A DNA stretch of 64,000 nt from Verrucomicrobiota bacterium (GCA_029560585.1 JAKQKQ010000190.1:32221-96220), one strand, 5' to 3'; shown: positions 51,284-59,817, numbered from the stretch's first letter. Notes: generated by a model from the letters alone, not told the origin. A program made the numbers and translations.

Positions 51284-53473
51284 CTAGTAATCTTCAGCCC
51301 CTCCGTCTGGCCCCCCGGCAACGTGCGCCTGCGGGCCCACCGATTTCGCGACCCGCCGCTGCGCCTTGCCATCACCGTTGTCCGTGCGCTGTCCATAGTA
51401 ATAACCGTATCCGCTGTAGTAACTGTAGGTATCATCCCGCCGCGTGTCCACACGGTTGAGCACCACACCCACAACACGCCCTCCCACCTGCTCCACGGTC
51501 TGGCGGACCCTCTGGCAGATCGAGATCGGGTAGCGCCGATATTGCACCACGATGACCGTCATGTCCACGCCCCTCGCAAGCACCGAGGCGTCGCTCACCC
51601 CCAAGATCGGGGGCGCGTCCAACAACACCCAATCGTAGCACGATTTCAGGTCCGCCACGATCTCCGCCATCCGCTCCGAATTCAGCAGCCCGATCGCGGC
51701 ATCCGAATGCACCCCGCTGGGCATGAAGTGCAGGGTCTCCAGCGGCGTGCCGAAAATCACGTTCTCCAGGCGAGGCTTGCTCGTGAGCAGCGCCGAAAGG
51801 CCCGTGTGGTTCTCCACCCCGAAGATCTGGTGGAGCGTCGGGCGCCGCAGATCCGCATCGACCATCAACACCCGCGCCCCGCCCTGCGCCATCGTCCACC
51901 CCAAATTGAAAAGCGTCGTCGACTTGCCCTCGCTCGGCCCGCCGCTGACCATCGTCAAGGAGTTGGCCGTCATGTCCGGGCGCACCGCGTCGAGCCTCGC
52001 CCGCAGGATGCGATAGGATTCCCCCGCCGGAGACGCCGATCCCATCACGTTCAGCGGGCCCGCGCCCTCGGGCACAACCGCCAGCACCGGCGCACCCACC
52101 GCCTTCTCCACCTCGTCGATGGTCTTTACGCTGGTGTCCAAATACTCGATGAAAAACGCCGTCCCTAGTGCGAGGATCCCGCCGACAACCACCGCCAGCG
52201 CCATGTTCAGCCACCAGTTCGGCTTCACGGGCCGTGGCATCGCCTCCGCCTCGCTCCGGATGATGATCGGTGTCCTCGGGATCTCTGACTCCACCGTCGC
52301 CTGCTGGTAGCGCGCCTGCATCGCCTCGTACATCTGTTGCTGGAACTCGTAGTTCCGCTGGGCCTCGCGGAATGGCACGAACCGGTCGCTCTTCTCCGAA
52401 ATCGTCTTCTTCCGGAATTCTTCGAGCTGCCGCTTCATCTCCTCCAAACGCGTGCGCGCCGACGCGACCTGCACCTCCAGGCCCTTGCGCAGACCGGTGA
52501 GGTTCCTTTCCAGTTGCTGCCTGAGCTGGGTCTGCATCGCCTCCAGGGCAATCACCTTCGGGTGATTGATGCCATAGCCCTCCTTTCGCAGCGACGCCAA
52601 CTGTCCCTCCACCGTGATGAGTTGGCTCCGGATGAGCTGGATGTTGTCGTCCCGTATGTTCAGCGTCACCAGCGCGCTCTCAAAATCTTTGTCGGTCAGG
52701 CCCTGCACCTGCTTGTACCGCTCTTCCGTCTCCAGCAGCATCGTCTGCGCGTCGTTGACCTCGGACTCCTTGCGCTGGAGGATCATGTCGTTCATCGGCA
52801 TGGCCTCCGTGCTCCGCATCAGCCCGCTGCCGGGAATCTCCGAGATCCCCAGCTCCTTCCGAAGCCTCTCGACATCGGCCTTTGCCTGATTGCGCGCCTC
52901 ATCCTGCTTCTTCAACTCCTCGTCGAGGCGCTCCAGCCCCCTCCCCGACTGCCCCTTGGTCTGCTGCAGGCGGTTGTTCTGGTACGACGCCGCGATCGCG
53001 TTGGCTATCTCGACCGCCTCGCCCGGACTGCGGCTATCGACGCGGATCTCCAGCAGCGAACTGTTCCGGCGCTGCACCACGTCGAGCGCGCCCTGAAGAA
53101 GCATGTACGTGTAGTCCTTGGGGTATCCGCCCGACTCGTACCCGTCCCGCTTGCCCCACCGCGCCCCCAGCTCCAGCTGCTCGATCACGGGATAGAGGAC
53201 GTCCTTTTGCCGAATGTTCTCGAATTGGGTCTGCAGGAAGTACGGGTCGTAGACCCCCCGGCGACCGTCCTTCTCAAAGACATCCATGTCCTTGCCTTCC
53301 GCCACCACCTCAATCGTCGTCCAGGCCCGATAGGTCTTCGGAAGAAATGCCGTGGCCACGGCCGCCGCCGCCACCACCACGATGAATATGGACAGGACAA
53401 GCGCCTTACGCCCCCAGACCACCCGCCAGTAGTCGAGGAAATGCAGACCAGCCTCTCCTGATCCCGAGATCAT
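51284..53473 (-). CDS. Tyrosine autokinase / chain-length regulator, Wzc-like
   Basis: A 729-residue bacterial BY-kinase. The Wzz domain has helices at about 22-44 and 420-443, and a long coiled coil (175-400) lies between them. The kinase has Walker A GGPSEGKSTT (511-520), Walker A' VLMVDADLRRP (535-545) and Walker B WVLLDAPP (615-622). A C-terminal Tyr cluster (Tyr683, 685, 686, 689, 691-693; DTYSYYSGYGYYYGQ) is the expected autophosphorylation tail. ATG 53473 is preferred, giving the short N-terminus usual for the family. A TTG at 53530 overlaps the upstream stop codon and is an alternative. Confidence 0.92.
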   Translation of the reverse strand: MISGSGEAGLHFLDYWRVVWGRKALVLSIFIVVVAAAAVATAFLPKTYRAWTTIEVVAEGKDMDVFEKDGRRGVYDPYFLQTQFENIRQKDVLYPVIEQLELGARWGKRDGYESGGYPKDYTYMLLQGALDVVQRRNSSLLEIRVDSRSPGEAVEIANAIAASYQNNRLQQTKGQSGRGLERLDEELKKQDEARNQAKADVERLRKELGISEIPGSGLMRSTEAMPMNDMILQRKESEVNDAQTMLLETEERYKQVQGLTDKDFESALVTLNIRDDNIQLIRSQLITVEGQLASLRKEGYGINHPKVIALEAMQTQLRQQLERNLTGLRKGLEVQVASARTRLEEMKRQLEEFRKKTISEKSDRFVPFREAQRNYEFQQQMYEAMQARYQQATVESEIPRTPIIIRSEAEAMPRPVKPNWWLNMALAVVVGGILALGTAFFIEYLDTSVKTIDEVEKAVGAPVLAVVPEGAGPLNVMGSASPAGESYRILRARLDAVRPDMTANSLTMVSGGPSEGKSTTLFNLGWTMAQGGARVLMVDADLRRPTLHQIFGVENHTGLSALLTSKPRLENVIFGTPLETLHFMPSGVHSDAAIGLLNSERMAEIVADLKSCYDWVLLDAPPILGVSDASVLARGVDMTVIVVQYRRYPISICQRVRQTVEQVGGRVVGVVLNRVDTRRDDTYSYYSGYGYYYGQRTDNGDGKAQRRVAKSVGPQAHVAGGPDGGAEDY

Positions 53474-53526
53474 GATTATCCGGCGCGCCGGACGCTGCGC
53501 CCTACCGGCCCGCGACCCCCGCGCGC

Positions 53527-54726
53527 TCAATACGTGCCACGCAACCCGATGTAGTACCGGTTGCGGTCATAGTCGCGACCAGGCAGCTCGCTATCCAGGT
53601 GCGAGAAAATATAGCCCAGTTCGGCCGAAAAATGCTCGTTGAAGGTGTAGCTCAACGCCGCGTCCAGATACATGGAGAATTCGCCGAAGTCCTGCGCCAC
53701 CACCTCTCCCCACGCCCCATCGTCGATGGTGTTCTCGGCATCGTACTCACCCCACGAGAATGCGGATCCCACCCTGAGACCGAAATCCGGCGTGAATGCG
53801 TGGTAAACATTCAGGCCGATCGTGTCGTTCATCTGCACCGTGTAGGTTCCGACGTCGGTCAGGCTGAGCGAGTGGGAGTAGAACAGGCTCGCCGAACTGT
53901 TCGGCGCATAGCTGTAGGATGTGTTCAACGAGAAGTAGGGCGCAAGCGAGTCGTCCCCCTGATCGAAATTGCGCATCTCTGCGCCGCCGCGCGCGGACAC
54001 CAGCCAAACGTCCGAAATCTTGTGGTCGACCCCGCCCATTAGGAAGTGCGAGTGCGAGGACTTCGGCAACCCGTCATACTCCACCAGGTTGAAGCGGTAT
54101 GCCAAGACTCCCACGGTCGTCGGAAGCACCTGCCACCGGTTCTCCAGATTGAAGGTGTGCTCCATGCGATCCTCGCGATCCGAGATCTCGCCGTCATCAT
54201 AATCGATGACCCGGTTGTCATACTCCAGCGTGTTGCCGAAGCGCGGAAGCCACTGGAAGCGCGCAAAGGTGCTGAAGTCATTGATCAGATAGTTCCCGTC
54301 CACGAACCGCGTCGTCGTCGGGGAGCGCAGATCTGGCTCGTAATTGTAGACCAGCCGATCCCGCACATCGACGTCAAACCGCTCGGTGAAAGTGTGCGCG
54401 ATCCGACCGACAAACTCGTGCGAGAAGTTCACGTCGTCGCCCGGCCGATCCCAAAAATACGTCAGCCCGAATGTGTACCTCGCGCTGATCAGCGTCCGGT
54501 CCATCGGGTAGTTGAAGATGAAGGTCGGGATCACCTGCGATTTCCAGGACTCCTGCCTATTAACCTCCTGCGTGTAGACGTTGTCGTCGTACTCCTGCCT
54601 GACCTGCGCCGAGATCGTGAAGGGCTTTCCCTTCTCTTCGGTCGGCAGCGACACGTCGTACTGCGCGCACACCGGAAAACCGCACCAGATCATCGGCGCG
54701 GCCAGAAGCCATCGAGCCAATCTCAT
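53527..54726 (-). CDS. Outer-membrane beta-barrel protein of the EPS operon
   Basis: A 399-residue exported protein with a signal peptide (about 1-22, ending in CAQ). The mature part is a series of alternating beta strands rich in aromatic residues (for example 'FTISAQVRQEYDDNVYTQEV') and ends in an aromatic (YIGLRGTY), so it is an outer-membrane beta-barrel. Such proteins begin many verrucomicrobial EPS loci. It is first in a four-gene polysaccharide operon; the TGA stop overlaps a TTG of the next gene. Its specific role, pore or assembly partner of Wza, is inferred. Confidence 0.8.
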   Translation of the reverse strand: MRLARWLLAAPMIWCGFPVCAQYDVSLPTEEKGKPFTISAQVRQEYDDNVYTQEVNRQESWKSQVIPTFIFNYPMDRTLISARYTFGLTYFWDRPGDDVNFSHEFVGRIAHTFTERFDVDVRDRLVYNYEPDLRSPTTTRFVDGNYLINDFSTFARFQWLPRFGNTLEYDNRVIDYDDGEISDREDRMEHTFNLENRWQVLPTTVGVLAYRFNLVEYDGLPKSSHSHFLMGGVDHKISDVWLVSARGGAEMRNFDQGDDSLAPYFSLNTSYSYAPNSSASLFYSHSLSLTDVGTYTVQMNDTIGLNVYHAFTPDFGLRVGSAFSWGEYDAENTIDDGAWGEVVAQDFGEFSMYLDAALSYTFNEHFSAELGYIFSHLDSELPGRDYDRNRYYIGLRGTY

Positions 54727-54734
54727 CGACACAG

Positions 54735-54764
54735 ACGTTAGGCGCCCAAGCGCTTCTCTGTCAA
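54735..54764 (-). promoter_or_regulatory. Strong candidate promoter of the exopolysaccharide operon
   Basis: Read on the minus strand: TTGACA (54764-54759), an exact -35 consensus, an 18-base spacer and TAACGT (54740-54735). The transcription start would be near 54728, two bases before ATG 54726. There is no ribosome-binding site in front of that ATG, so the operon message is likely leaderless. Confidence 0.5.
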
Positions 54765-54868
54765 CCCCAAGTCTCACATTTTCAAAGGATCCTCGCAAAA
54801 AAATCGCCGCCCAAAAATAGGCCAATTTTGCGCCGCCCGCGAGAACGCGCCCCCCCCCCGGGAAACCG

Positions 54869-54941
54869 TGGAGGCAAGGGGATTCGAACCCCTGACCTTC
54901 TCATTGCGAACGAGACGCTCTACCAACTGAGCTATGCCCCC
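54869..54941 (-). tRNA. tRNA-Ala (anticodon CGC)
   Basis: A complete 73-base cloverleaf on the minus strand. The acceptor GGGGGCA pairs with TGCCTCC, with a G3-T70 pair, the major alanine identity element. The D arm is GCTC-AGTTGGTA-GAGC, the anticodon loop TTCGCAA (anticodon CGC, 34-36) and the T arm AGGGG-TTCGAAT-CCCCT. The discriminator base is A and the CCA end is not encoded. It reads GCG codons. Confidence 0.97.
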
Positions 54942-54956
54942 GGTCAATGGGAGAGC

Positions 54957-54985
54957 ACTTTAGCCGAGGCCCGGGCGCCGCGCAA
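54957..54985 (-). promoter_or_regulatory. Candidate promoter of tRNA-Ala
   Basis: TTGCGC (54985-54980), a 17-base spacer and TAAAGT (54962-54957) on the minus strand. The expected start near 54950 lies nine bases before the tRNA 5' end. Confidence 0.42.
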
Positions 54986-55031
54986 GCAAAACTGGATTAA
55001 CACCCATGGACCGGCGCCGGATCCCCCGCGA

Positions 55032-55403
55032 TCAAGCCACCCGAAAGAGCGGACGATCCAAGACCGGAAACCTCGGATGCCGGAACCGCCCCAGTTCGTC
55101 CGGGGTTGCCTGCCGGGTTACGATCTTGAGCAGGGGCTTGGGACCACGGGGATCGCGCAGCGCCCGAATCACCAGACCCGGCGGCACGTCGTCCCAGATC
55201 AGCGACCCGTCATCGTCGGCACGTTCCGCGAAGCGTTCGGCCGGCACATCCAGCAGTTCCCCACCCTGGCGTCGCCACCACCCCAAGATCTCCCCCCTCG
55301 CGAACCCGGCCCATGGCAACAGCAGGGGCCCCCCTGCCGAGATTGCGCGGATCTCATCGCCCGGCTTGTGGATCACGCCCCCGACTTCAAAACGCGCGCA
55401 CAT
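55032..55403 (-). CDS. Small protein with SRAP-like start, unknown function
   Basis: A 123-residue protein beginning MCARFEV. The SOS-associated peptidase/HMCES (SRAP) family begins MCGRF, with Cys2 as the nucleophile that traps abasic sites, so the resemblance at the N-terminus is notable. The rest ('DVPAERFAERADDDGS', then RALRDPRGPKPLLKIV and a short tail) is only about half the SRAP length, and the other active-site residues cannot be placed. It starts ten bases after the DMT transporter and shares its strand. Family assignment is tentative. Confidence 0.6.
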   Translation of the reverse strand: MCARFEVGGVIHKPGDEIRAISAGGPLLLPWAGFARGEILGWWRRQGGELLDVPAERFAERADDDGSLIWDDVPPGLVIRALRDPRGPKPLLKIVTRQATPDELGRFRHPRFPVLDRPLFRVA

Positions 55404-55413
55404 CGCTGGCCCC

Positions 55414-56328
55414 CTAAGAAGCCGGGACAAGCGCCAGCCCCGCCACGCCCGCCACCGCGATCACCGCCCCCAATATGCAGCGCCGCGACGGCCTGTCCCG
55501 CTCCATCAACCACGCCAGGGGCATCACCGCGATCGGCGTCGCCGCCACGATCGCCAGCACCACGCCGCTGGGCGTGGTCGCCAGCGCCCACTGATAGCAC
55601 GCCACGCCGATCACCGCCCCCGAAAGGGCGTTGCCCAGTACCCAAGCCATCGCGACCGGAACCTTTTCACGAGGCAGATCCTGCAACCGACTCTTTGAAA
55701 AAGGCCGCCGAAAAACCCGGATGAGGACGAACACGATGGCCGCCACGATCACGCCGGGCCATATCCGCTGGTACGTCGCCGTCAGGGCATCCAGATGAAA
55801 ACCCGCCCTCGCGCACTCCGAAAAACCCTTCCGGCTCAGCACCGCCCCGCTCGCCTGCCCCACCGCGGCCAGGCACCCAAACGCCACCCCCGAGTTCAGG
55901 GGACCCCGCCCAGGACGCTCGCCCTTCCTCGGCGCCAGCACCAGCGCCACCCCGCACAACACCGCCGCGCCCAGGATGAATTGTATCATCTCGATCCGCG
56001 TGCCCAGCCACCACCACTCGACGCACGCCGCCATCGGCGCGGCCAGGCATTGGCAGAGGAGGATCGACATGCGTGAGCCGATGCGATCATAAGCCTCGTA
56101 GAGCGCCACGTCGCCCATCCCAAAACCGATCAGCCCACCCAGCATGAATGTCCCCAACGCCGGCCCCCCAAAACCCTGTCCCAGGGTGTGCGCATACGCC
56201 GCCAGCGCCAACGACGCCACCACCAACCGCACGAAATTCGCGTTCGCGGGACCGATCAGCGACGCGGATCGAGTCCCCGCCGCAGCAGAGGCCGCGAAAA
56301 AAAAGGTCGTCAAGATCGCCGCCAGCAT
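55414..56328 (-). CDS. EamA/DMT-superfamily transporter
   Basis: A 304-residue inner-membrane protein with ten predicted helices in two EamA repeats. The first includes FVRLVVASLALAAYA and 'DVALYEAYDRIGSRMSILL', the second ACYQWALATTPSGVVLAIVA followed by 'TPIAVMPLAWLMERDRPS'. Members export or import small metabolites such as amino acids; the substrate here is unknown. ATG 56328 begins the first helix; the long upstream frame has no similarity. Confidence 0.88.
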   Translation of the reverse strand: MLAAILTTFFFAASAAAGTRSASLIGPANANFVRLVVASLALAAYAHTLGQGFGGPALGTFMLGGLIGFGMGDVALYEAYDRIGSRMSILLCQCLAAPMAACVEWWWLGTRIEMIQFILGAAVLCGVALVLAPRKGERPGRGPLNSGVAFGCLAAVGQASGAVLSRKGFSECARAGFHLDALTATYQRIWPGVIVAAIVFVLIRVFRRPFSKSRLQDLPREKVPVAMAWVLGNALSGAVIGVACYQWALATTPSGVVLAIVAATPIAVMPLAWLMERDRPSRRCILGAVIAVAGVAGLALVPAS

Positions 56329-56446
56329 GCCCCGCTTCAATGGCAGAACCCGCCGCCTTTTCAATCGCCGAATCCACCGCCAAAAAATTCTCTTCCCAAC
56401 CCGCGCAACCCGCGCTTGATTTCGGTGTTTGGCAAGACACGGCCCC

Positions 56447-57409
56447 ATGAGCTTCTGGCGCCAGCTGCGATGGATGGCAGCCGCGATGCTTGTCTGCGGC
56501 GCGTTACCGGCGTGGTCGCAGGTCGTCCGCAGCACCTGGGAATCTGGCTCGCTCCCGTCGCCCCCGGCCCCATGGCTGCTCGCCCCGGGCGACCCTGGCT
56601 CGGTCGCCCTGCCCAACCTCGTCCAGTTCGGTATCATCCCGCCCTCGGACCCACCCTCCCTCGCCGTCACGGTATTATTCTCCGAGACCAGAGGCACCGC
56701 CCTTCGCGCCTCATGGACCACCGCCAAAGGCGTCACCACCACGCTGTCCAACGACCTTTTCGAGGGCATCGGCATGGACAATCGCCGCACCCTTCTCATC
56801 CCCGCCGCCCTCCTCGACGCGCCGGGCGCCCTCACCTTCGAGGATCCCAACGGCACCATCCACCTCATCAGCGCCATCTTCGAGTGGGTTCCAGCGCGCA
56901 CAATCTGGGTCGCCCCGGGGGCCGCGGATGCCGCATTCGTCACCAGCGAACACGATGTCCTCGACATTCAGAGTCTCGTTGGTGGCCCATCCGACTCCCC
57001 CCCCGATCACTGGTCCGGCCAGATTCTCAGGGGCTGTCTGTACGATCAGCCCGTCCAACTCCCCCCCCAGACAGCGTTCGAGTTTAACCTGGAAAAAACC
57101 CCTTCCCGCCTGCGCCTCGAGGCCCTGGTCTCGGGCCTGCCCCCCGATGCCGTCGCCCGCGTCTTCCTCAACGGCTCGTACGCGGGTCCCCTCCAGATCG
57201 AGATCCCACCTCTCACTGACCCTGGCTATAAGGCCGGCGCATTCATAGGATGGCGCAAGGCCGCCTCCCTCCCTGCTCCCCACCTCCTGGTCCCCGGCCT
57301 CAATCGCATCTGGTTCGATTGGGACACCGGGGGCTCGCCCAAACCCGCCTACCTCGGCATCAAAGACCCAATCCTCGAAATCGATTACTCGGGCGCCAAC
57401 TCCCCTTGA
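56447..57409 (+). CDS. Exported protein of unknown function
   Basis: A 320-residue protein with a clear signal peptide (MSFWRQLRWMAAAMLVCGAL, cleaved near AWSQ). The mature part is rich in Pro, Gly and short beta-strand patterns ('LRLEALVSGLPPDAVARVFL', then LNRIWFDWDTGG), suggesting beta-sandwich domains such as carbohydrate-binding or adhesion modules. No known family recognised. It lies 40 bases upstream of gspG on the same strand and could be an exported substrate or accessory of the type II system. Confidence 0.65.
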   Translation: MSFWRQLRWMAAAMLVCGALPAWSQVVRSTWESGSLPSPPAPWLLAPGDPGSVALPNLVQFGIIPPSDPPSLAVTVLFSETRGTALRASWTTAKGVTTTLSNDLFEGIGMDNRRTLLIPAALLDAPGALTFEDPNGTIHLISAIFEWVPARTIWVAPGAADAAFVTSEHDVLDIQSLVGGPSDSPPDHWSGQILRGCLYDQPVQLPPQTAFEFNLEKTPSRLRLEALVSGLPPDAVARVFLNGSYAGPLQIEIPPLTDPGYKAGAFIGWRKAASLPAPHLLVPGLNRIWFDWDTGGSPKPAYLGIKDPILEIDYSGANSP

Positions 57410-57449
57410 ACCACCAACCCCTGGGTCCCGTCGCAACTATCGGACAGCC

Positions 57450-57893
57450 ATGAGATACACCATACGCTCGACCGCGCCGCGCGGCTTCACGCTCATCGAG
57501 ATGATCCTCGTCATCGGCATCATGGCCGTCATCGCCGGCGGCGTCGCCTACTCGCTCGCGAGAACCGGCGGGACGTTCAAACTCGCCCAGGCCGAGAACG
57601 ACATCAAGACGATCGAAAACGCCCTGAGCCTCTACGAGATCAATGCGCAGCGCCTGCCCACCACCGACCAGGGCCTGGAGGCCCTGGTCCTGCGCCCGGC
57701 AACCCCCCCCCAGCCGCGGCGCTGGGCCCAGGTCCTTGAAAAGGTTCCCCTCGATCCGTGGAAACGCCCCTACCAGTATCGCAACCCCGGCAAGTTTAAC
57801 CCCCAGGGCTATGATGTATTCTCATGGGGCGACGACGGCGTCGAGAGCGTTGACGATATCGGCAACTGGCCCACCGGCGACGAGGCAAAATAG
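57450..57893 (+). CDS. gspG: Type II secretion major pseudopilin GspG
   Basis: A 147-residue type II pseudopilin. A 12-residue leader precedes the prepilin peptidase site RG/FTLIEM, followed by a hydrophobic helix (ILVIGIMAVIAGGVAYSL). The C-terminal domain has the GspG signatures ALSLYEINAQRLPTTDQGLEAL and 'DPWKRPYQYRNPGK', then YDVFSWGDDGVE, with calcium-binding acidic residues near the end. It begins the plus-strand gspG-M cluster. Major subunit of the periplasmic pseudopilus. Confidence 0.96.
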   Translation: MRYTIRSTAPRGFTLIEMILVIGIMAVIAGGVAYSLARTGGTFKLAQAENDIKTIENALSLYEINAQRLPTTDQGLEALVLRPATPPQPRRWAQVLEKVPLDPWKRPYQYRNPGKFNPQGYDVFSWGDDGVESVDDIGNWPTGDEAK

Positions 57894-57948
57894 CCGCCCG
57901 CAACCGGCCTGGCCCATGTCCCCACACGAACCCGTCGGCCCGCAAGAA

Positions 57949-58165
57949 TGCCGGCGGCCTGACTCGAGAATTCCGTTTGCTCGCAAGAGCGGTCAGGGGA
58001 CGGTCCGCGCGAAAGGCTGGCGCCCCTTCCCAGCATCCGGCACCACGCCCCGCGTCTCGGAGCCGGCGCCCCTTCCCGGCATCCGGCACCACGCCGCCTC
58101 CGCGCGTGACGTCCCGCCGGCAACGGCCACACCGGGGCGCGGGTGGGGCAGCCTGCCGGCGGCCT
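57949..58165 (+). mobile_element. Inserted repeat element between gspG and gspH with 12-bp duplication
   Basis: TGCCGGCGGCCT occurs at 57949-57960 and again at 58154-58165, bounding about 193 bases. The inner left end, TGACTCGAGAATTC (57960-57973), is identical to the end of the repeat at 8992-8979. Inside are two copies of a 31-base unit (58019-58049 and 58065-58095) differing at one base. Removing one duplicate copy and the insert joins ATG 57948 to the gspH frame. No transposase is encoded, so it is a non-autonomous element. Confidence 0.6.
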
Positions 58166-58674
58166 TTGCTAATCGCCGGATCCGATCCGCGCACATCTGG
58201 CTGCGCCACGGCCCCTCCAGGGCCTTCACGCTGCTCGAGATGATCATGGTCATGACCATGATCGCCATCCTCGCCACCTCCGCCGCGCTCGCCATCTCGA
58301 CCCTCGCCAAAGACGAGATCCTGCGCAAGTCCGCCCAGCGGTTGCGGGTCTTCGCCAAAACCGCCCAGCGCGAGGCATTCGTCGAGCGCCGTGCCCACCA
58401 GATCGTCATGACGGAAACCAACTTCTTCCTGGTGCCCTCCGAAGACCCGGACGACGTCAAACTCGAGTATTTCCTACCCGCCGAAGTCGCTTACCGCATC
58501 CGCTTCCGCCTCGACCCCGATTGGCGCCGGCCCGCCGGTGACGTCTGGTCATTCCAGCCCGCCGGCCTCTGCGAGCCACTCGTTGTCCAATTCACCCGCG
58601 CCGACGCATGGATCGAGCTCGAGTTTGACCCCCTCACCGGCTCCGTCACCCGCGAGGAATTCCACCTGCCATGA
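58153..58674 (+). CDS. gspH: Minor pseudopilin GspH with displaced start codon
   Basis: A type II minor pseudopilin. The peptidase site is SRA/FTLLEM, with Phe at codon 58225, then a helix (MIMVMTMIAILATSAALAIS). The C-terminal part fits GspH ('SAQRLRVFAKTAQREAFVER'). No ATG, GTG or TTG lies in frame near the leader. The CTG at 58153 is preceded by GGGTGGGG at about five bases and would give a 24-residue leader. The only ATG in frame (57916) would give a 103-residue leader, far outside the family norm. The insertion described at 57949-58165 explains the loss. It overlaps gspI by ATGA. Confidence 0.8.
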   Translation: MPAAFANRRIRSAHIWLRHGPSRAFTLLEMIMVMTMIAILATSAALAISTLAKDEILRKSAQRLRVFAKTAQREAFVERRAHQIVMTETNFFLVPSEDPDDVKLEYFLPAEVAYRIRFRLDPDWRRPAGDVWSFQPAGLCEPLVVQFTRADAWIELEFDPLTGSVTREEFHLP

Positions 58675-59066
58675 CTCGCCGCGCTCGCCCGTCCCGCTCC
58701 CGCGCGTTCGTCCTCTTCGAGGCGGTCATCGCCATGATGGCCTTCGGCATCGTTGCGGTCGGCATGGTCTCCCTCCTCAAGCAAATCACCCGCGTCTCCA
58801 ACGTCGCCCAGCGCGACACCATCCTCCGCCAGAAACTCGATGCCCAGCTCGCCTGGGAGCGCATCAATGGCTTCGAGGAACGCGAGGAGATCACCGAGCC
58901 CGATGAGGACGGCGTCGTTTTCGAAACCAAGATCGTCGCCCTCGAACTCGAGAACTACGACGGGGAGAGACTCAGCAATCTCTTCGACGTCACCATCCGC
59001 GCCACGTGGACCGAGTCCTACCCGCCGCAAGACCTCACTCTCCAAGAGTATGTCTATCAGCCCTGA
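58671..59066 (+). CDS. gspI: Minor pseudopilin GspI
   Basis: A 131-residue pseudopilin with peptidase site SRA/FVLFEAVIAMMAFGIV (Glu at +5) and a short C-terminal domain ('AQLAWERINGFEEREEI'). Size and position between gspH and gspJ fit GspI; PilV-like is an alternative name. Overlaps both neighbours, so translation is coupled. Confidence 0.82.
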   Translation: MTRRARPSRSRAFVLFEAVIAMMAFGIVAVGMVSLLKQITRVSNVAQRDTILRQKLDAQLAWERINGFEEREEITEPDEDGVVFETKIVALELENYDGERLSNLFDVTIRATWTESYPPQDLTLQEYVYQP

Positions 59067-59817
59067 GCGAAGACGGTCCCGCGCCGGAATGACCCTGCTG
59101 GAGGTCATCCTCGCCCTTGCCGTGCTCGCGATGCTCGCAGCCACCGTATTCCTCATGGTCGAAACAACGATGCGCGCCACCGTCATCATTCAGGAGAGCT
59201 GGACGCGCCAGCAGCAAATCGACCGGCTCACCTATCTCTGCCGCCACACCTTCCGGAACCTCCCCAGATCCGCCACCATCACGGGCGGCGTCGAGGACGT
59301 CGATGGCAAGGAGATGCCCGTGCTCACCTTCAAAAACCTGCCCGGCCTCGAGGTCTTTGGCAGCTCCGGCCAGAATGAGGAGGAGATCTCTCTCATGGGG
59401 ATCCCCCGGCTCGGCGGCGGCTATCATCTCGCCGTCCGCATCCTCACCCCGCCTCCCGAGGGTCGCCTCGACGAGCCCACCGAGGACTACATCACCCTCA
59501 TCCAGGACCTGGCCGTCCTCGAGTGGCGGTTCTTCCAAACCGGCGACGAGGAATGGCGCTACGAGTGGACCGATGAGCAGAGCCGCCCCTCCCTCATTCA
59601 GCTCGTCCTCATGGCCATCGAAGAGAGCCGCACCAATCGGGCCACGTTCTGGATCCCTGTCCGCCAGGCCGTGTTCCAAGAATCAGACCAGTCGGTGCCA
59701 TCCGGCGGCTCGCCCAACTCGCCACAAAACCCAAACCCATCCCAACCCAACCGCCCCGGCGGTGGCTCAGGAACCCCCCAGACGCCAAACCAAGGGGGCC
59801 AAGGGCCCATGCCATGA
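59050..59817 (+). CDS. gspJ: Minor pseudopilin GspJ
   Basis: A 255-residue pseudopilin. ATG 59050 lies inside the end of gspI. The leader ends RAG/MTLLEV, with Met instead of Phe at +1 and Glu at +5, followed by a helix (ILALAVLAMLAATVFLMV). The larger C-terminal beta domain is typical of GspJ, and 'LIQDLAVLEWRFFQTGDEEW' is the usual signature of the family. The last 50 residues are an unusual Pro/Gly/Asn/Ser-rich tail. Its stop overlaps gspK by ATGA. Confidence 0.82.
   Translation: MSISPERRRSRAGMTLLEVILALAVLAMLAATVFLMVETTMRATVIIQESWTRQQQIDRLTYLCRHTFRNLPRSATITGGVEDVDGKEMPVLTFKNLPGLEVFGSSGQNEEEISLMGIPRLGGGYHLAVRILTPPPEGRLDEPTEDYITLIQDLAVLEWRFFQTGDEEWRYEWTDEQSRPSLIQLVLMAIEESRTNRATFWIPVRQAVFQESDQSVPSGGSPNSPQNPNPSQPNRPGGGSGTPQTPNQGGQGPMP

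Noticed and set aside
54850..54859. Run of ten C residues after the tRNA as a terminator or regulatory tract
   Set aside because: No adjacent stem-loop or T-run; a homopolymer alone is not evidence, and it may be prone to sequencing error.
58019..58095. Two 31-base near-identical units as a CRISPR array
   Set aside because: Only two copies, 15-base gap between them, no palindromic repeat form and no cas genes; better explained as part of the inserted element.
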